Assembly: GCF_014193655.1 (NCBI RefSeq)
Contig: NZ_JACHZQ010000001.1
Location: 372,001 to 436,000 of the forward strand
Direction: 5' to 3'
DNA from: Rhizobium sp. BK313
GTDB taxonomy: Bacteria > Pseudomonadota > Alphaproteobacteria > Rhizobiales > Rhizobiaceae
Length of the DNA stretch: 64,000 nucleotides
In this document: in pieces, positions 1-9,228 of the stretch
Numbering within the stretch: position 1 is the first letter of the stretch
How the letters are laid out: each line of letters begins with the position of its first letter
Program-made: the position numbers and the translations under genes
The notes under the pieces: model-generated
The model's input: the letters and a program-made list of their open reading frames with translations, nothing else
What the model was told of the DNA's origin: nothing
The model's database searches: none

Positions 1-979
1 ATTGATTATTCTGGTCACCTATTTTGGTGTCCAAGTGTCTGTGGTCGTCAACAACTTCCGCCGTCCTTTCGGTGACCTATTGCAGGCTGCGCTCACGAAG
101 CAGCCTGGGGTGACCGTGGAGAGTTTCTACACGTTGATGATTATCTTTGCGCAGATCGCTTTCCTCAGCATGTTTGTCTCTATCCTGACGGACTTCTACA
201 CCAGCCATTATATCTTCCGCTGGCGCACCGCGATGAACAGCTTCTACATGTCGAAGTGGGAAAAGCTGCGCCACATCGAAGGCGCTTCGCAGCGCGTGCA
301 GGAAGATACGATGCGCTTTTCGAGCACGCTGGAAGGATTGGGTATCAGCCTGATCAATTCGGTGATGACGCTGATCGTGTTTCTGCCGATTCTGCTTGCG
401 CTCTCGAGCTATGTCACCGAGCTGCCGATTATCGGCAAGATTTCCCACTCGCTCTTCTGGCTGGCGCTTTTCTGGTCGGTTTTTGGCACGGTGCTGCTGG
501 CGGTTGCCGGCATCAAGCTGCCCGGCCTGAATTTCAAGAACCAGCGTGTGGAGGCGGCCTACCGCAAGGAGCTCGTTTACGGCGAAGATAATGCCGACCG
601 CGCGCAGCCGGCGACCGTCGGGGAGCTCTTCGCAAATGTGAGGCGCAACTACTTCCGCATCTATTTCCACTATGTCTATTTCAACGTCGCCCGCTATTTC
701 TATCTGCAGGCAGACTCGATGTTCGTGTTGTTCATGCTGGTTCCGACTTTTGTCGCAGGTGCAATCACCTACGGCATATACCAGCAGATCGCGACGGCCT
801 TCGGCCAGGTCAGCAATTCGTTCCAGTATCTCGTCAATTCCTGGACGACGATCATCGAGCTATTGTCGATCCACAAGCGCCTCAAGGCCTTCGAAGCGGC
901 AATCGATGATGAGCCGCTGCCGAAAATCGACCAGACTTATCTCGAGCGTGAGACTGGCGTCGTACATGTTGATGGGTGA
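1..979 (+). CDS. sbmA: SbmA/BacA-family peptide transporter (3' part, cut by window edge)
   Basis: This is an inner-membrane, proton-driven importer of peptide antibiotics of the SbmA/BacA family. In rhizobia BacA protects bacteroids from nodule-specific cysteine-rich peptides. The 325 visible residues carry family blocks such as [34 protein letters not shown], [18 protein letters not shown] and [18 protein letters not shown], with several hydrophobic segments. The family is about 400-420 residues long, so roughly 90-100 N-terminal residues lie before the window and the true start is not seen. Rhizobia may have more than one paralogue, so whether this is the symbiotic BacA or a sibling is undecided. 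The next gene converges from the other strand. Confidence 0.9.
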   Translation, partial: LIILVTYFGVQVSVVVNNFRRPFGDLLQAALTKQPGVTVESFYTLMIIFAQIAFLSMFVSILTDFYTSHYIFRWRTAMNSFYMSKWEKLRHIEGASQRVQEDTMRFSSTLEGLGISLINSVMTLIVFLPILLALSSYVTELPIIGKISHSLFWLALFWSVFGTVLLAVAGIKLPGLNFKNQRVEAAYRKELVYGEDNADRAQPATVGELFANVRRNYFRIYFHYVYFNVARYFYLQADSMFVLFMLVPTFVAGAITYGIYQQIATAFGQVSNSFQYLVNSWTTIIELLSIHKRLKAFEAAIDDEPLPKIDQTYLERETGVVHVDG

Positions 980-1097
980 GGGTGAGGAGCGGTCGGGCAG
1001 AGCCCGGACGAACACCCTGGGTACCAGCGAAGGGCTGGCTGGCGCCTCAAACGCAGGTCCAGCTAGCTCGGGAAAGGCGGGGCGGTGACCACTTCGC

Positions 1098-2105
1098 CTA
1101 CCCCTGTTGCCCCTTACCCCGCGCCGCAATCAGCGGGATCGCCTGGGAATAGCTGACGCAGGCGACGCCGTCCTTGTGGCAGACGTCGCTGACGAAGCGG
1201 TCTAGGGCCCGCCAATAGGCGCCGTCGTTCATTTCGACGAAATGGAAGCCGAGCTGCAGCGGGATGCGGTCGCCGTCATATTGTTTGGCGAAGGCGGCTT
1301 CGAAAGCATCGAAGGTCCGGTCTTCGAAGGACTTGCTGTCCGCTTTGTCTTCGACGCCCTTGGAATGGTGGACATAGAAATTATAGTCCATGCCGATCAC
1401 CAGATGGTGGTCGGGGCCTTCGGGAATCAGCGGCAGGCCGAAGCGGTAGATGCCGTCGACCACCTGCGGCAACATCGGCCCCTTGGTCACCAGACTGGCG
1501 TCGTATTGGAAACCCATGGCTTTTTCGGCCGGTACCAGGCCGTCGCTGGTGGAAAGATACGGCGCGCGGAAGCCTTTGACATCTTTTGTCGCAAACTCCT
1601 GCCAGCCCTGGGGCTCCTTGTCCGCTTCGCCGACATTCTTCCAGGCGTCGCGCAGCGCAATGCGTGCGTTCATGAATTCCTGTTGCCAGTCCGCCGATGT
1701 CCACTTCTTGCCGTCGAAATGGCCGCAGGCGTGGCTGGAAATATCATGGCCTTCGAGATGCGCGCCCCAGATATTGGCGACGCGGGTGCGCACGTCGTCC
1801 TCGCTCTTGGCGAAACCGACATTCGATTTGCCGGCCCTCTGTCCCGGAGCCTGATAGGCCTTGGCCTGATCATGATTCATCAGGAAGGTGCAGGACAGGA
1901 AATAGGTGAAATGCGCGCCATTGCGCGAAGCGATCTCGCGGCTCTTCGTCCACAGTGCATTGTCATGCGCGCCGTCGAAGGAGATCATCACAAGCTGCTT
2001 CGGCTTTTCATCGGCTTGTGCCGTAACCGGGAGAGCCAGGGAAAGGGCGAGAGAGGTAAAAGAGATAAAGCGAAACATGGGCACCGGGATTATTTGATTG
2101 GGCAT
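1098..2105 (-). CDS. Secreted polysaccharide deacetylase (NodB-fold) protein
   Basis: A carbohydrate esterase 4-like enzyme expected to act in the periplasm. The start is placed at MPNQII because a strong GGGGAGA site lies 4-5 nt upstream; a later ATG (2078, MFRF) lacks one. Residues 10-32 form a signal peptide ending in TAQA-DE. The deacetylase core shows the metal/catalytic Asp block MISFDGAHD and the histidine block GHDISSHACGH, followed by KGFRAPYLS, which is typical of the fold. The C-terminal part (QLGFHFVEMNDGAYWRAL) matches related 330-residue proteins. The substrate cannot be told from sequence. The gene is monocistronic and divergent from the NnrU-like gene. Confidence 0.8.
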   Translation of the reverse strand: MPNQIIPVPMFRFISFTSLALSLALPVTAQADEKPKQLVMISFDGAHDNALWTKSREIASRNGAHFTYFLSCTFLMNHDQAKAYQAPGQRAGKSNVGFAKSEDDVRTRVANIWGAHLEGHDISSHACGHFDGKKWTSADWQQEFMNARIALRDAWKNVGEADKEPQGWQEFATKDVKGFRAPYLSTSDGLVPAEKAMGFQYDASLVTKGPMLPQVVDGIYRFGLPLIPEGPDHHLVIGMDYNFYVHHSKGVEDKADSKSFEDRTFDAFEAAFAKQYDGDRIPLQLGFHFVEMNDGAYWRALDRFVSDVCHKDGVACVSYSQAIPLIAARGKGQQG

Positions 2106-2276
2106 GTTCTCCCCGAAAACCGCTCGCACTTTTCGCTTCGCGGGTTTTCGGGTCGGGATCATGCAAGAGGTTGGCTTTTCCCTGCTGTTGAAATGCGGCA
2201 AAGCTGCGGTCGCGCTGGCAATTTTTCGCCATAGTCGATACTGATGTCTTCACAAGACACGAACGGGATTTCACTC

Positions 2277-2858
2277 ATGTCATTGCTCATCCTCGGCATT
2301 ATTCTTTTCCTCGGCGTCCATTTGATCCGCGTCCTGGTACCCGGTTTCCGCCGCTCGATGATTTCGAGCCTCGGAGAACCCGGCTGGAAGATCGGCTATT
2401 CGATCGCCAGCATCGTTACGCTGATTCTGTTGATCTACGGCTTCGGGCAGGCGAGGGATGCAACGCCAATCTGGTCTCCACCGTTCTGGATGAGCCACAT
2501 CACTATTCTGCTGATGCTTTTTGCGCTGATCTGTTTTGTCGCCTCGCTGCTGCCGGCGGGGCATATCGCGGTCAGAACCAAGCATCCCATGGTGCTCTCG
2601 GTGAAGATCTGGGCGCTGGCGCATCTGCTTTCCAATGGCGACGGCGCCGCCATGCTGCTCTTTGCCGCGTTCCTCGCCTGGGGCGTCATTCTGCGCATTT
2701 CGCTGAAGCGGCGCGAACGCGCTGGTGAGATTTCGCTTCGGCCCTTCGTTTCGGCGAAATACGATCTTTACGCCATCGTCATCGGCATCGTCGTCTGGGG
2801 ATTGATCATTTGGAAGCTTCACGAGTGGATTATCGGGGTTTCGCCGCTCGTTATGTGA
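2277..2858 (+). CDS. NnrU-family integral membrane protein
   Basis: About 193 residues with five to six hydrophobic helices, starting MSLLILGIILFLGVH, the typical N-terminus of the NnrU family. The motif KHPMVLSVKIWALAHLLSNGD, with its conserved His and Asn-Gly-Asp, supports the family. In denitrifiers NnrU lies in nitric-oxide-related loci, but no nir/nor genes are present here, so the role is unknown. An upstream in-frame start at 2244 would add 11 residues that the family lacks. Confidence 0.82.
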   Translation: MSLLILGIILFLGVHLIRVLVPGFRRSMISSLGEPGWKIGYSIASIVTLILLIYGFGQARDATPIWSPPFWMSHITILLMLFALICFVASLLPAGHIAVRTKHPMVLSVKIWALAHLLSNGDGAAMLLFAAFLAWGVILRISLKRRERAGEISLRPFVSAKYDLYAIVIGIVVWGLIIWKLHEWIIGVSPLVM

Positions 2859-2964
2859 CGATTTCTGCCGTTCCCCCTTACAACGGCCGTAAAATGGAGT
2901 AGAAGGCCCCACTACACTACCCCATAAGCTCTTTGGAATAATTTGGCCTGAGCCGGAGACGAGA

Positions 2965-3648
2965 ATGGCATTCAACGACGATAGCTTCATCCGCGAGGTG
3001 AACGAGGAACTGCGTTCGGACCAGTTGCGGTTCGTATGGCGCCGTTTTGGCCGGCTTATCATCGGCGGCGCCGTGCTTATCGTTCTCGGCACCGCTGCCT
3101 ATAGCGGCTATCGCTATTGGCAGGGTCATCAGGCGGGCAGCAGCGGGGATCAGTTCATTTCCGCGCTGACGCTTGCCGACCAGAACAAGACCGACGAGGC
3201 ACTGGCTGCACTCGCTTCCATCGAGAAAAATGGACACGGCTCCTATCCGTTGCTGGCGCGTATGCGGGCCGCCACTCTGCAGGCGCAGAAGGGCGACACC
3301 GCTGGCGCGATTGCGGCCTTCTCGGCCATCGGCAAGGAAACCGGCGTTCCGACCGTTATCCAGGATTCGGCTCGCCTGCGCGCGGCTTATCTGCTTGTCG
3401 ACACGGGCACTTACGACCAGGTCGCGGCAGAGGCCCAGGAATTGGCCGTGCCGGCCAATGCTTTCCGGCATTCTGCACGCGACGTGCTGGGTCTCGCCGC
3501 CTATAAAGCCGGCGATTTCGCCAAGGCACGGCAATGGTTCCAGGCGATCGTCGACGATCCCCAGAGCCCGCGCAATGTCGGCAACCGCGCCCAGATGCTG
3601 CTCGATCTCATCACCGCGTCCGGCAAGGCTCCGGTTGCAAACGGCTGA
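2965..3648 (+). CDS. Membrane-anchored tetratricopeptide-repeat protein (YfgM-like)
   Basis: 227 residues. The N-terminal cytoplasmic stretch (FIREVNEELRSDQL) precedes one transmembrane helix at about 33-52 (LIIGGAVLIVLGTAAYSGYR), followed by a periplasmic helical-repeat domain to the C-terminus (AxxYKAGDFAKARQWFQAIV and similar). This is the architecture of YfgM, an ancillary SecYEG/chaperone partner. It lies 15 nt upstream of der and is probably co-transcribed. In E. coli yfgM and der also cluster, with bamB between them; bamB is absent from this spot. A GGAGACGAG ribosome site precedes the ATG. Confidence 0.83.
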   Translation: MAFNDDSFIREVNEELRSDQLRFVWRRFGRLIIGGAVLIVLGTAAYSGYRYWQGHQAGSSGDQFISALTLADQNKTDEALAALASIEKNGHGSYPLLARMRAATLQAQKGDTAGAIAAFSAIGKETGVPTVIQDSARLRAAYLLVDTGTYDQVAAEAQELAVPANAFRHSARDVLGLAAYKAGDFAKARQWFQAIVDDPQSPRNVGNRAQMLLDLITASGKAPVANG

Positions 3649-3663
3649 AGGGTAAATCACTAA

Positions 3664-5091
3664 ATGAGTTTCACGGTCGCGATCGTCGGTCGCCCGAATG
3701 TCGGCAAGTCCACTCTTTTCAACCGTCTGGTTGGTAAGAAGCTGGCGCTTGTCGACGACACGCCGGGTGTGACGCGCGACCGCCGCCCTGGCGACGCGCG
3801 ACTGATCGACCTTAAGTTTCGCATTGTCGATACCGCCGGTCTCGAAGAAGCCGACGAGGAAACGCTGGAAGGTCGAATGCGCGCCCAGACGGAAGCGGCG
3901 ATCGACGAGGCCGATTTGACGCTGTTCGTCGTCGACGCCAAGATGGGCCTCACGCATGTCGACAAGGCGCTGGCTGAAATGCTGCGCAAGCGCGGCCGCC
4001 CGGTGGTACTTGTCGCCAACAAATCTGAAGCGCGTGGTTCCGACAGTGGCTTCTATGATGCCTTCACGCTCGGCCTTGGCGAGCCTTGCCCGATCTCTGC
4101 GGAGCACGGCCAGGGCATGATGGATCTGCGCGACGCGATCGTCGAAGCGCTTGGCCATGAGCGCGCGTTTCCGCCGAGGGATGACGAGGCGGAGACGAAT
4201 GTCAGCATTCCACGCCCAGCCGTCGGCGAGGACGGTGAAGAAATCGACGAGGAGCCGGTCTATGACGAGACACGACCGCTGCGCGTCGCCATCGTCGGCC
4301 GCCCGAATGCCGGCAAGTCGACACTTATCAATCGCTTCCTTGGCGAGGATCGGCTGCTTACCGGTCCGGAAGCTGGAATTACCCGCGACTCGATCTCGGT
4401 CGACTGGACCTGGCGCGGCCGTACTGTGAAAATGTTCGATACCGCCGGCATGCGCCGCAAGGCCAGGGTCATCGAAAAGCTGGAAAAGCTGTCAGTCGCC
4501 GATGCGTTGCGCGCCATTCGTTTCGCCGAGACCGTGGTCATCGTCTTCGACGCCACCATTCCCTTTGAGAAGCAGGATTTACAAATCGTCGATCTCGTCA
4601 TCCGCGAGGGCCGCGCTGCTGTGCTTGCCTTCAACAAGTGGGACATGATCGAGGATCGTCAGGCCGTGCTTGCTGATCTGCGCGAAAAGACGGACCGGCT
4701 GCTGCCGCAGGCGCGCGGTATTCGCGCCGTGCCGATTTCCGGTCAGACGGGCGATGGATTGGACCGGCTGATGCAGGCGATCGTCGATACCGATAAGGTC
4801 TGGAATAAGCGCGTGTCGACCGCCAAGCTCAATCGCTGGCTGGAGACGCAGCAGGTTCAGCATCCGCCACCGGCGGTTTCCGGTCGGCGCATCAAGCTGA
4901 AATACATGACACAGGTAAAGGCGCGCCCGCCTGCCTTCATGATTTCCTGCACGCGCTCGGATGCGCTGCCGGAATCGTATGTCCGCTATCTCATCAACGG
5001 CCTGCGTGAAGATTTCGCCATGCCGGGAGTGCCGATCCGCATCCATTTCCGCTCGTCGGAAAATCCTTACGAGACCAAAAAGAAGCGGTGA
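3664..5091 (+). CDS. der: Ribosome biogenesis GTPase Der (EngA)
   Basis: 475-residue double-Era GTPase needed for 50S subunit maturation. The first G domain has the P-loop GRPNVGKST (residues 8-16) and DTAG. The second has GRPNAGKST (near 213) and [11 protein letters not shown]. Each domain has an NKSE/NKWD guanine-specificity motif. The C-terminal KH-like domain ends [17 protein letters not shown], as usual for the family. An acidic linker (about 170-205) joins the G domains. It follows the TPR gene closely and ends 12 nt before the convergent ohrR-like gene. Confidence 0.97.
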   Translation: MSFTVAIVGRPNVGKSTLFNRLVGKKLALVDDTPGVTRDRRPGDARLIDLKFRIVDTAGLEEADEETLEGRMRAQTEAAIDEADLTLFVVDAKMGLTHVDKALAEMLRKRGRPVVLVANKSEARGSDSGFYDAFTLGLGEPCPISAEHGQGMMDLRDAIVEALGHERAFPPRDDEAETNVSIPRPAVGEDGEEIDEEPVYDETRPLRVAIVGRPNAGKSTLINRFLGEDRLLTGPEAGITRDSISVDWTWRGRTVKMFDTAGMRRKARVIEKLEKLSVADALRAIRFAETVVIVFDATIPFEKQDLQIVDLVIREGRAAVLAFNKWDMIEDRQAVLADLREKTDRLLPQARGIRAVPISGQTGDGLDRLMQAIVDTDKVWNKRVSTAKLNRWLETQQVQHPPPAVSGRRIKLKYMTQVKARPPAFMISCTRSDALPESYVRYLINGLREDFAMPGVPIRIHFRSSENPYETKKKR

Positions 5092-5103
5092 AGGCCTGAA
5101 GGG

Positions 5104-5544
5104 TCAGGCCGCGTTCCTGCTAAGCGCTTCGCGCAGCGTAATGATTTCTGCCTTCAACCGCGTCAGTTCGTCGGCCGTGGTATCCGATGCATCAAGGATG
5201 CAAGCGGGAATGGCTGCGGCTTTTTTCTTCAACGCTACACCCTCGCTCGTCAGGCGGATCAGCACCTGTCGCTCATCTTCCTTGCTGCGGGTACGCTGAA
5301 TGAAGCCGGCAGCTTCCAGGCGCTTCAGCAACGGCGTCAGCGTGCTTGATTCCAGAAAAAGCTTTTCGCCGATACCGCCGACGGTCTGGCCGTCCTCCTC
5401 CCACAACGTCACCATGACGAGATATTGCGGATAGGTGAGGTTCAGCTCATCGAGCATGGGTTTGTATAGCCGGTTCATCGCATGGTTCGCCGAATAGAGG
5501 GCGAAGCATATGAAAGTGTCCAGTTTCAATGGATCGTCTGTCAT
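5104..5544 (-). CDS. ohrR: MarR-family peroxide-sensing repressor, OhrR type
   Basis: 146-residue winged-helix regulator. The N-terminal block [24 protein letters not shown] contains Cys13, at the position of the redox-sensing cysteine of OhrR, and is followed by [22 protein letters not shown] and the winged helix [33 protein letters not shown] (given in part by key residues). OhrR releases DNA when organic hydroperoxides oxidise this Cys. The chosen ATG at 5544 has a GGAG site; a longer reading frame to 5610 would cover the operator region. No ohr peroxidase gene is next to it; the divergent neighbour is a decayed hydrolase. Confidence 0.85.
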   Translation of the reverse strand: MTDDPLKLDTFICFALYSANHAMNRLYKPMLDELNLTYPQYLVMVTLWEEDGQTVGGIGEKLFLESSTLTPLLKRLEAAGFIQRTRSKEDERQVLIRLTSEGVALKKKAAAIPACILDASDTTADELTRLKAEIITLREALSRNAA

Positions 5545-5601
5545 CTCTAACACTCCGTAAGCGACTCTATTTAAATCGTGCGATAAATAATCGTATACAT
5601 A

Positions 5602-5626
5602 AAAATGCATGACAGTTATGCATTTT
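5602..5626. promoter_or_regulatory. Perfect 9-bp inverted repeat, candidate OhrR operator
   Basis: AAAATGCAT, seven spacer bases, then ATGCATTTT: a perfect dyad 58 bp upstream of the ohrR-like start. It lies in the AT-rich divergent region facing the hydrolase remnant. A second, weaker dyad (CGAT-N5-ATCG, 5581-5593) is adjacent. MarR proteins commonly bind such dyads in their own promoters; binding by this regulator is inferred. Confidence 0.6.
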
Positions 5627-5718
5627 CATAATTTTATCGATAAGCGGTCTTGCCCGATGCAAAATGCCTTAAGAACCGCCGCCGCCGATTGCGCCCTGGA
5701 GCCCAACTCAAAATTTGT

Positions 5719-5920
5719 TCGCCAGAGGTGCCATATCCTACCGCCCGCGAGCAGGCGTATGCCGCTATCAAGTATGTGGCGGAGTATGCCATGGAATTCA
5801 ATGTCGACCCCTGCCGTCCGGTAGCGGCGGGTGACAGCACCGGCGGCAACATGACCGTGGCCGTCACATGCTGCCAAGGGATGCAGCGGCCCGGCCATTG
5901 CATTTCTCGCCGTCTATAGG
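5719..5920 (+). pseudogene. Remnant of an alpha/beta-hydrolase (acetyl-esterase/HSL-like)
   Basis: The reading frame from 5719 gives SPEVPYPTAREQAYAAIKYV...EFNVDPCRPVAAGDSTGGNM, which matches the nucleophile-elbow region (GDSxGGN) of hormone-sensitive-lipase-type hydrolases. At about 5880-5890 the similarity moves to another frame (GPAIAFLAVY), which indicates a frameshift. The N-terminal HGGG oxyanion block and the Asp/His half of the enzyme are missing. Only about 65 codons are recognisable, so this is a decayed fragment. The rest of the 5627-5999 gap shows no other gene. Confidence 0.7.
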
Positions 5921-5999
5921 GTCGAAGGGAATATTGAGCCGATACGCGCCTTGCACCGCGCGCGACAATTGCCGCCGGCGGGTGACGAACAGCTTACGC

Positions 6000-7106
6000 T
6001 CAGCGGTTTCGCGCCAACATCCGACCGCGATGATTGGCGACGCGGACGTTGCCGATGAATTGTGTCGTGGCAGCTTCCCAGGAATAGTTGAGCGCCAGGG
6101 CGCGAGCCGCTTCGCGGGAAGAGGAGAGTGCTGCACGGCAGGCTTTCGCCAAATCGTCGTCGACGACCCCTGCTGCATCGTTGCCGCCAAGAATATCGGC
6201 GGGGCCGGTGACGGGATAGGCAGCGACGGGAACGCCGCTCGCCAGTGCTTCCAGAATGGCATTGCCGAATGTATCGGTCTTTGACGGGAAGACGAAAACG
6301 TCTGCTTGCGAATAGGCATGCGCCAGCGCTTCGCCAAACTTCGAGCCGAGGAAGAGCACCTTCGGATAAAGTTTCTGCAACTCTGCGCGCGCCGGTCCGT
6401 CACCGACGACCACCTTTGAGCCGGGCAGATTAAGGTCGAGGAAGGCCGGCAGGTTCTTTTCGAGCGCCACGCGGCCAACGGTCATGAAAATCGGGCGAGG
6501 CAGGCCGAAGGGGTTGTCCTCCAGGGGCTGCGGACGAAAAAGCGTCGAGTCGATGCCGCGGCTCCAGGGTAGCAGATTGTGGATTCCCTTCTGCTTGAGC
6601 TCATTGGCGAGGCTCGGCGTTGCCACCATGCAGCCGGAACCGGCATTGTGAAACCATCTGACGAAGGCGTAGAGCCAGCTTTGCGGGATCGGCAGCCTGG
6701 CCGCGACATATTCGGGGAAGCGGGTGTGATAGCTGGTCGAAAACGGCATGCCGTTTTTCAGGCACCAGCGCCGGGCCGTCAATCCGAGCGGGCCTTCCGT
6801 TGCGATATGTACGTAGGTCGGCCGGACTGCTTCGATCCTGGCGGCGACTTTGCGGTAGCTTGCGATCGACAGGCGGATTTCCGGGTAGGTCGGGCAGGGG
6901 ACGTTGCGAAAACCCTCCGGCGTGATCATGTCGACATCGACGCCGATGCGCGCCAGTTCGCGATTGGTATTTTCGATAGAGCGGACGACGCCATTCACCT
7001 GCGGATGCCAGGCATCGCTGACGATGAGCAGGCGCTCCGGCGTTGCGACCGGGGTAGCCGCTTCGGCCCATGCTCTGTGATCAATGTCTGACAAGCGTTG
7101 CAACAT
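6000..7106 (-). CDS. Glycosyltransferase family 4 (GT-B) protein
   Basis: About 368 residues, cytoplasmic or membrane-associated. The N-terminal Rossmann half begins RLLIVSDAWHPQVNGVVRSIENT, typical of mannosyl/diacylglycerol glycosyltransferases of the GT4 clan. The C-terminal nucleotide-sugar half carries GRVALEKNLPAFLDL, VGDGPARAEL and FPSKTDTFGNAILEALASG, the EX7E-type motif. It transfers a sugar from an activated donor to a lipid or glycan; donor and acceptor are not evident. The ATG at 7106 is preferred over a TTG six bases upstream; neither has a strong ribosome site. No other glycan genes are nearby. Confidence 0.88.
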   Translation of the reverse strand: MLQRLSDIDHRAWAEAATPVATPERLLIVSDAWHPQVNGVVRSIENTNRELARIGVDVDMITPEGFRNVPCPTYPEIRLSIASYRKVAARIEAVRPTYVHIATEGPLGLTARRWCLKNGMPFSTSYHTRFPEYVAARLPIPQSWLYAFVRWFHNAGSGCMVATPSLANELKQKGIHNLLPWSRGIDSTLFRPQPLEDNPFGLPRPIFMTVGRVALEKNLPAFLDLNLPGSKVVVGDGPARAELQKLYPKVLFLGSKFGEALAHAYSQADVFVFPSKTDTFGNAILEALASGVPVAAYPVTGPADILGGNDAAGVVDDDLAKACRAALSSSREAARALALNYSWEAATTQFIGNVRVANHRGRMLARNR

Positions 7107-7230
7107 GTCCAAAAACGTTCCATCCGCACCGCACCCTCATAGTGTCGGTACAACCAACTACGGTGCAGCAAAGATGATTCCCGCGCCTCTTCTATTGTGC
7201 GGGGTGTCCATGATGGAAATATTACAGCGC

Positions 7231-8148
7231 CTACCTAGAGACTTGGAGCTTTTCCGGCGGCACTAAAGCCCCGTGTTCCTGGATGACCTTTGCAGCGATC
7301 TTGGCGGCAAAATGGGCGGCGGCGACGGGATCGTCATATTCCAGATAATGGGCGAGGAACGCGCCATTGAAGCTGTCGCCGGCGCTGGTGGTGTCGACGA
7401 CTTTGGCGACCTTGACGGCTGGAACGAGCGTTTCGCCGGCGTCGGTGCCGACCGTCGCACCTTCGGCACCATTCTTGACGACGACCATATTGGCGCCGTG
7501 CAGCCGGTAGCGACGGATGGTGCTGGAGATCGAGTCGTCGCCGAAATGCGAGGCCTCGTCGTCGAAGCTCGGCATGACCAGCGTCGAGGCGCGGGCGCCT
7601 TCGCCGATCATCGTGTGCATGGCATCGAACCCCGACCAGAGACGCGGGCGCAGGTTGGGGTCGAAAACGACCAATTTGCCAACGGCCTTGGCGCGGCGAA
7701 GCTCGGAAAGCAACGTCTCCGCATCCTCATGCGTCAGGATCGCCAGCGTGATGCCGGAGAAATAAAGGACGTTGGAGGCTTCGATCGCTGTGCGCAGCTT
7801 GTCGCCGTCGGCTGCGAGCTGGCGGGCGGCAGAACTGTCGCGCCAGTAGCTGAAGGAGCGCTCGCCGTCCTTCAGGTTGATCATGTAGAGGCCGGGCGTC
7901 TTGCCACGGAGGCGGCGAATATTCGAAGTGCCGATGTCATGCGCGTTCATGAAATCCAGCATCTCGTCGGACATTGCGTCATCGCCGACCGCGGTGAAAT
8001 AATCGACGGACCAACCGGCGGGCAGGCAAGCGCGGGCGTACCACGCCGTGTTGAAGGTGTCGCCGGCAAAACCCTTGCGCAGATGTCCGTCTTCGGCTTG
8101 CGACAGTTCCACCATGCATTCGCCGATCGATAGAAAATGCCCGCCCAA
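7231..8148 (-). CDS. kdgK: 2-dehydro-3-deoxygluconokinase (PfkB family)
   Basis: Phosphorylates KDG to KDPG for the Entner-Doudoroff pathway. The N-terminus LSIGECMVELS, the central FDPNLRPRLW and the PfkB signature DTTSAGDSFNGAFLA, with its catalytic Asp, are present. A TTG start at 8148 is chosen because AGGAGG lies 6 nt upstream and gives the family N-terminus directly. Frames reaching 8181 (ATG) or 8205 (TTG) have no ribosome site. The gene follows oppF by about 90 bp on the same strand and may be read from the opp operon. A general ribokinase-family sugar kinase is the alternative. Confidence 0.85.
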   Translation of the reverse strand: MGGHFLSIGECMVELSQAEDGHLRKGFAGDTFNTAWYARACLPAGWSVDYFTAVGDDAMSDEMLDFMNAHDIGTSNIRRLRGKTPGLYMINLKDGERSFSYWRDSSAARQLAADGDKLRTAIEASNVLYFSGITLAILTHEDAETLLSELRRAKAVGKLVVFDPNLRPRLWSGFDAMHTMIGEGARASTLVMPSFDDEASHFGDDSISSTIRRYRLHGANMVVVKNGAEGATVGTDAGETLVPAVKVAKVVDTTSAGDSFNGAFLAHYLEYDDPVAAAHFAAKIAAKVIQEHGALVPPEKLQVSR

Positions 8149-8241
8149 GACTTCCTCCTGCGTTTCGCTTTGCTGCTGCATACGCGGATGCGGCTGCTTG
8201 AGCAAGGTGGACCGCGGGGTGCGCCGTCCACCTCTTGAGCC

Positions 8242-9228
8242 TTACGGCCTGTCCATATGATAGCACGCCGCAGCCTGGCCGGGGCGAACCTGCTCGGTCG
8301 GCGGCATCTTGGTCCTGCAGATATCCGTCGCCTTCCAGCAGCGCGGCGAGAAGACGCAGCCGGGCGGCGGGTTGAGCGGCGAGGGCGGATCCCCCTGCAA
8401 GCGGATGCGTTCGCGGCCACGCGCCAATTTCGGGTCGGGGATGGGCGCGGCTGAGAACAAGGCCTGCGTATAGGGATGGGCCGGATGGTCGAAGACCGTG
8501 GCGGCGTCGCCCGCTTCCACCACCTTGCCGAGGTAAAGTACCAGCACATCGTCCGAGATCAGGCGCACGACGGAGAGGTCATGGCTGATGAAGATCAGCG
8601 TCAGGCCGAACTCCTTGCGCAGCTTGCGCAACAGCGTGATCACCTGGCCCTGGATCGAGACGTCGAGGGCGGAAACCGGCTCGTCGCAGACTATGAGCTT
8701 CGGCCGCGTCACCACAGCACGGGCGATACCGATGCGCTGTGCCTGGCCGCCCGAAAATTCGTGCGGGTAGCGGTTGATCATTTCCGGCACGAGGCCGACC
8801 GCGGCCATGATCTCGCGGACGCGCTCCTGCCGTTGCGCTTTTGTCAGCTTCGGCTCGAACACGGTCAGTGGTTCGGCGATGATGTCGCCGACCGTCATGC
8901 GCGGGTCGAGCGAGGCGATCGGATCCTGGAAGATGATCTGCATGTCGCGGCGGGCGGCACGCATCTCCTCTTCGGAAAGATCCAGCAGGTTGCCGCCCTG
9001 CCACATGATGCGGCCCTTCTGCGCCTTGATCAGCCGCAGGATGGATCGGCCGAGGGTGGACTTGCCGCAGCCGGATTCGCCGACGATGCCGAGCGTGCGC
9101 CCGGTCTTCAGCTCGAAACTGACATCGTTGACCGCCGTCAGGATCATCGGCGGTTTGAAGAAAGATTTCGATGGCAGCTCGAATTGCGTGGTCAGATGCT
9201 CGACCTTCAAAAGCGTCTGTTCAGCCAT
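8242..9228 (-). CDS. oppF: Oligopeptide ABC transporter ATP-binding protein OppF
   Basis: 328-residue cytoplasmic ATPase. Walker A GESGCGKST, signature SGGQAQR, Walker B LIVCDEPVSALD and the H-loop ISHDLSVV are all seen. The C-terminal oligopeptide-transporter extension has the cysteine cluster CVFSPRCWKATDIC...C. The start MAEQTLLKVEHL overlaps the oppD end by 8 nt, indicating translational coupling; the open frame to 9339 is excluded because it runs deep into oppD. It pairs with OppD as the second ATPase. Confidence 0.95.
   Translation of the reverse strand: MAEQTLLKVEHLTTQFELPSKSFFKPPMILTAVNDVSFELKTGRTLGIVGESGCGKSTLGRSILRLIKAQKGRIMWQGGNLLDLSEEEMRAARRDMQIIFQDPIASLDPRMTVGDIIAEPLTVFEPKLTKAQRQERVREIMAAVGLVPEMINRYPHEFSGGQAQRIGIARAVVTRPKLIVCDEPVSALDVSIQGQVITLLRKLRKEFGLTLIFISHDLSVVRLISDDVLVLYLGKVVEAGDAATVFDHPAHPYTQALFSAAPIPDPKLARGRERIRLQGDPPSPLNPPPGCVFSPRCWKATDICRTKMPPTEQVRPGQAAACYHMDRP

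Noticed and set aside
980..1097. GC-rich inverted segments after sbmA as a repeat element (RIME-like)
   Set aside because: Only weak partial pairings and a single copy in the window; not enough to call a repeat.
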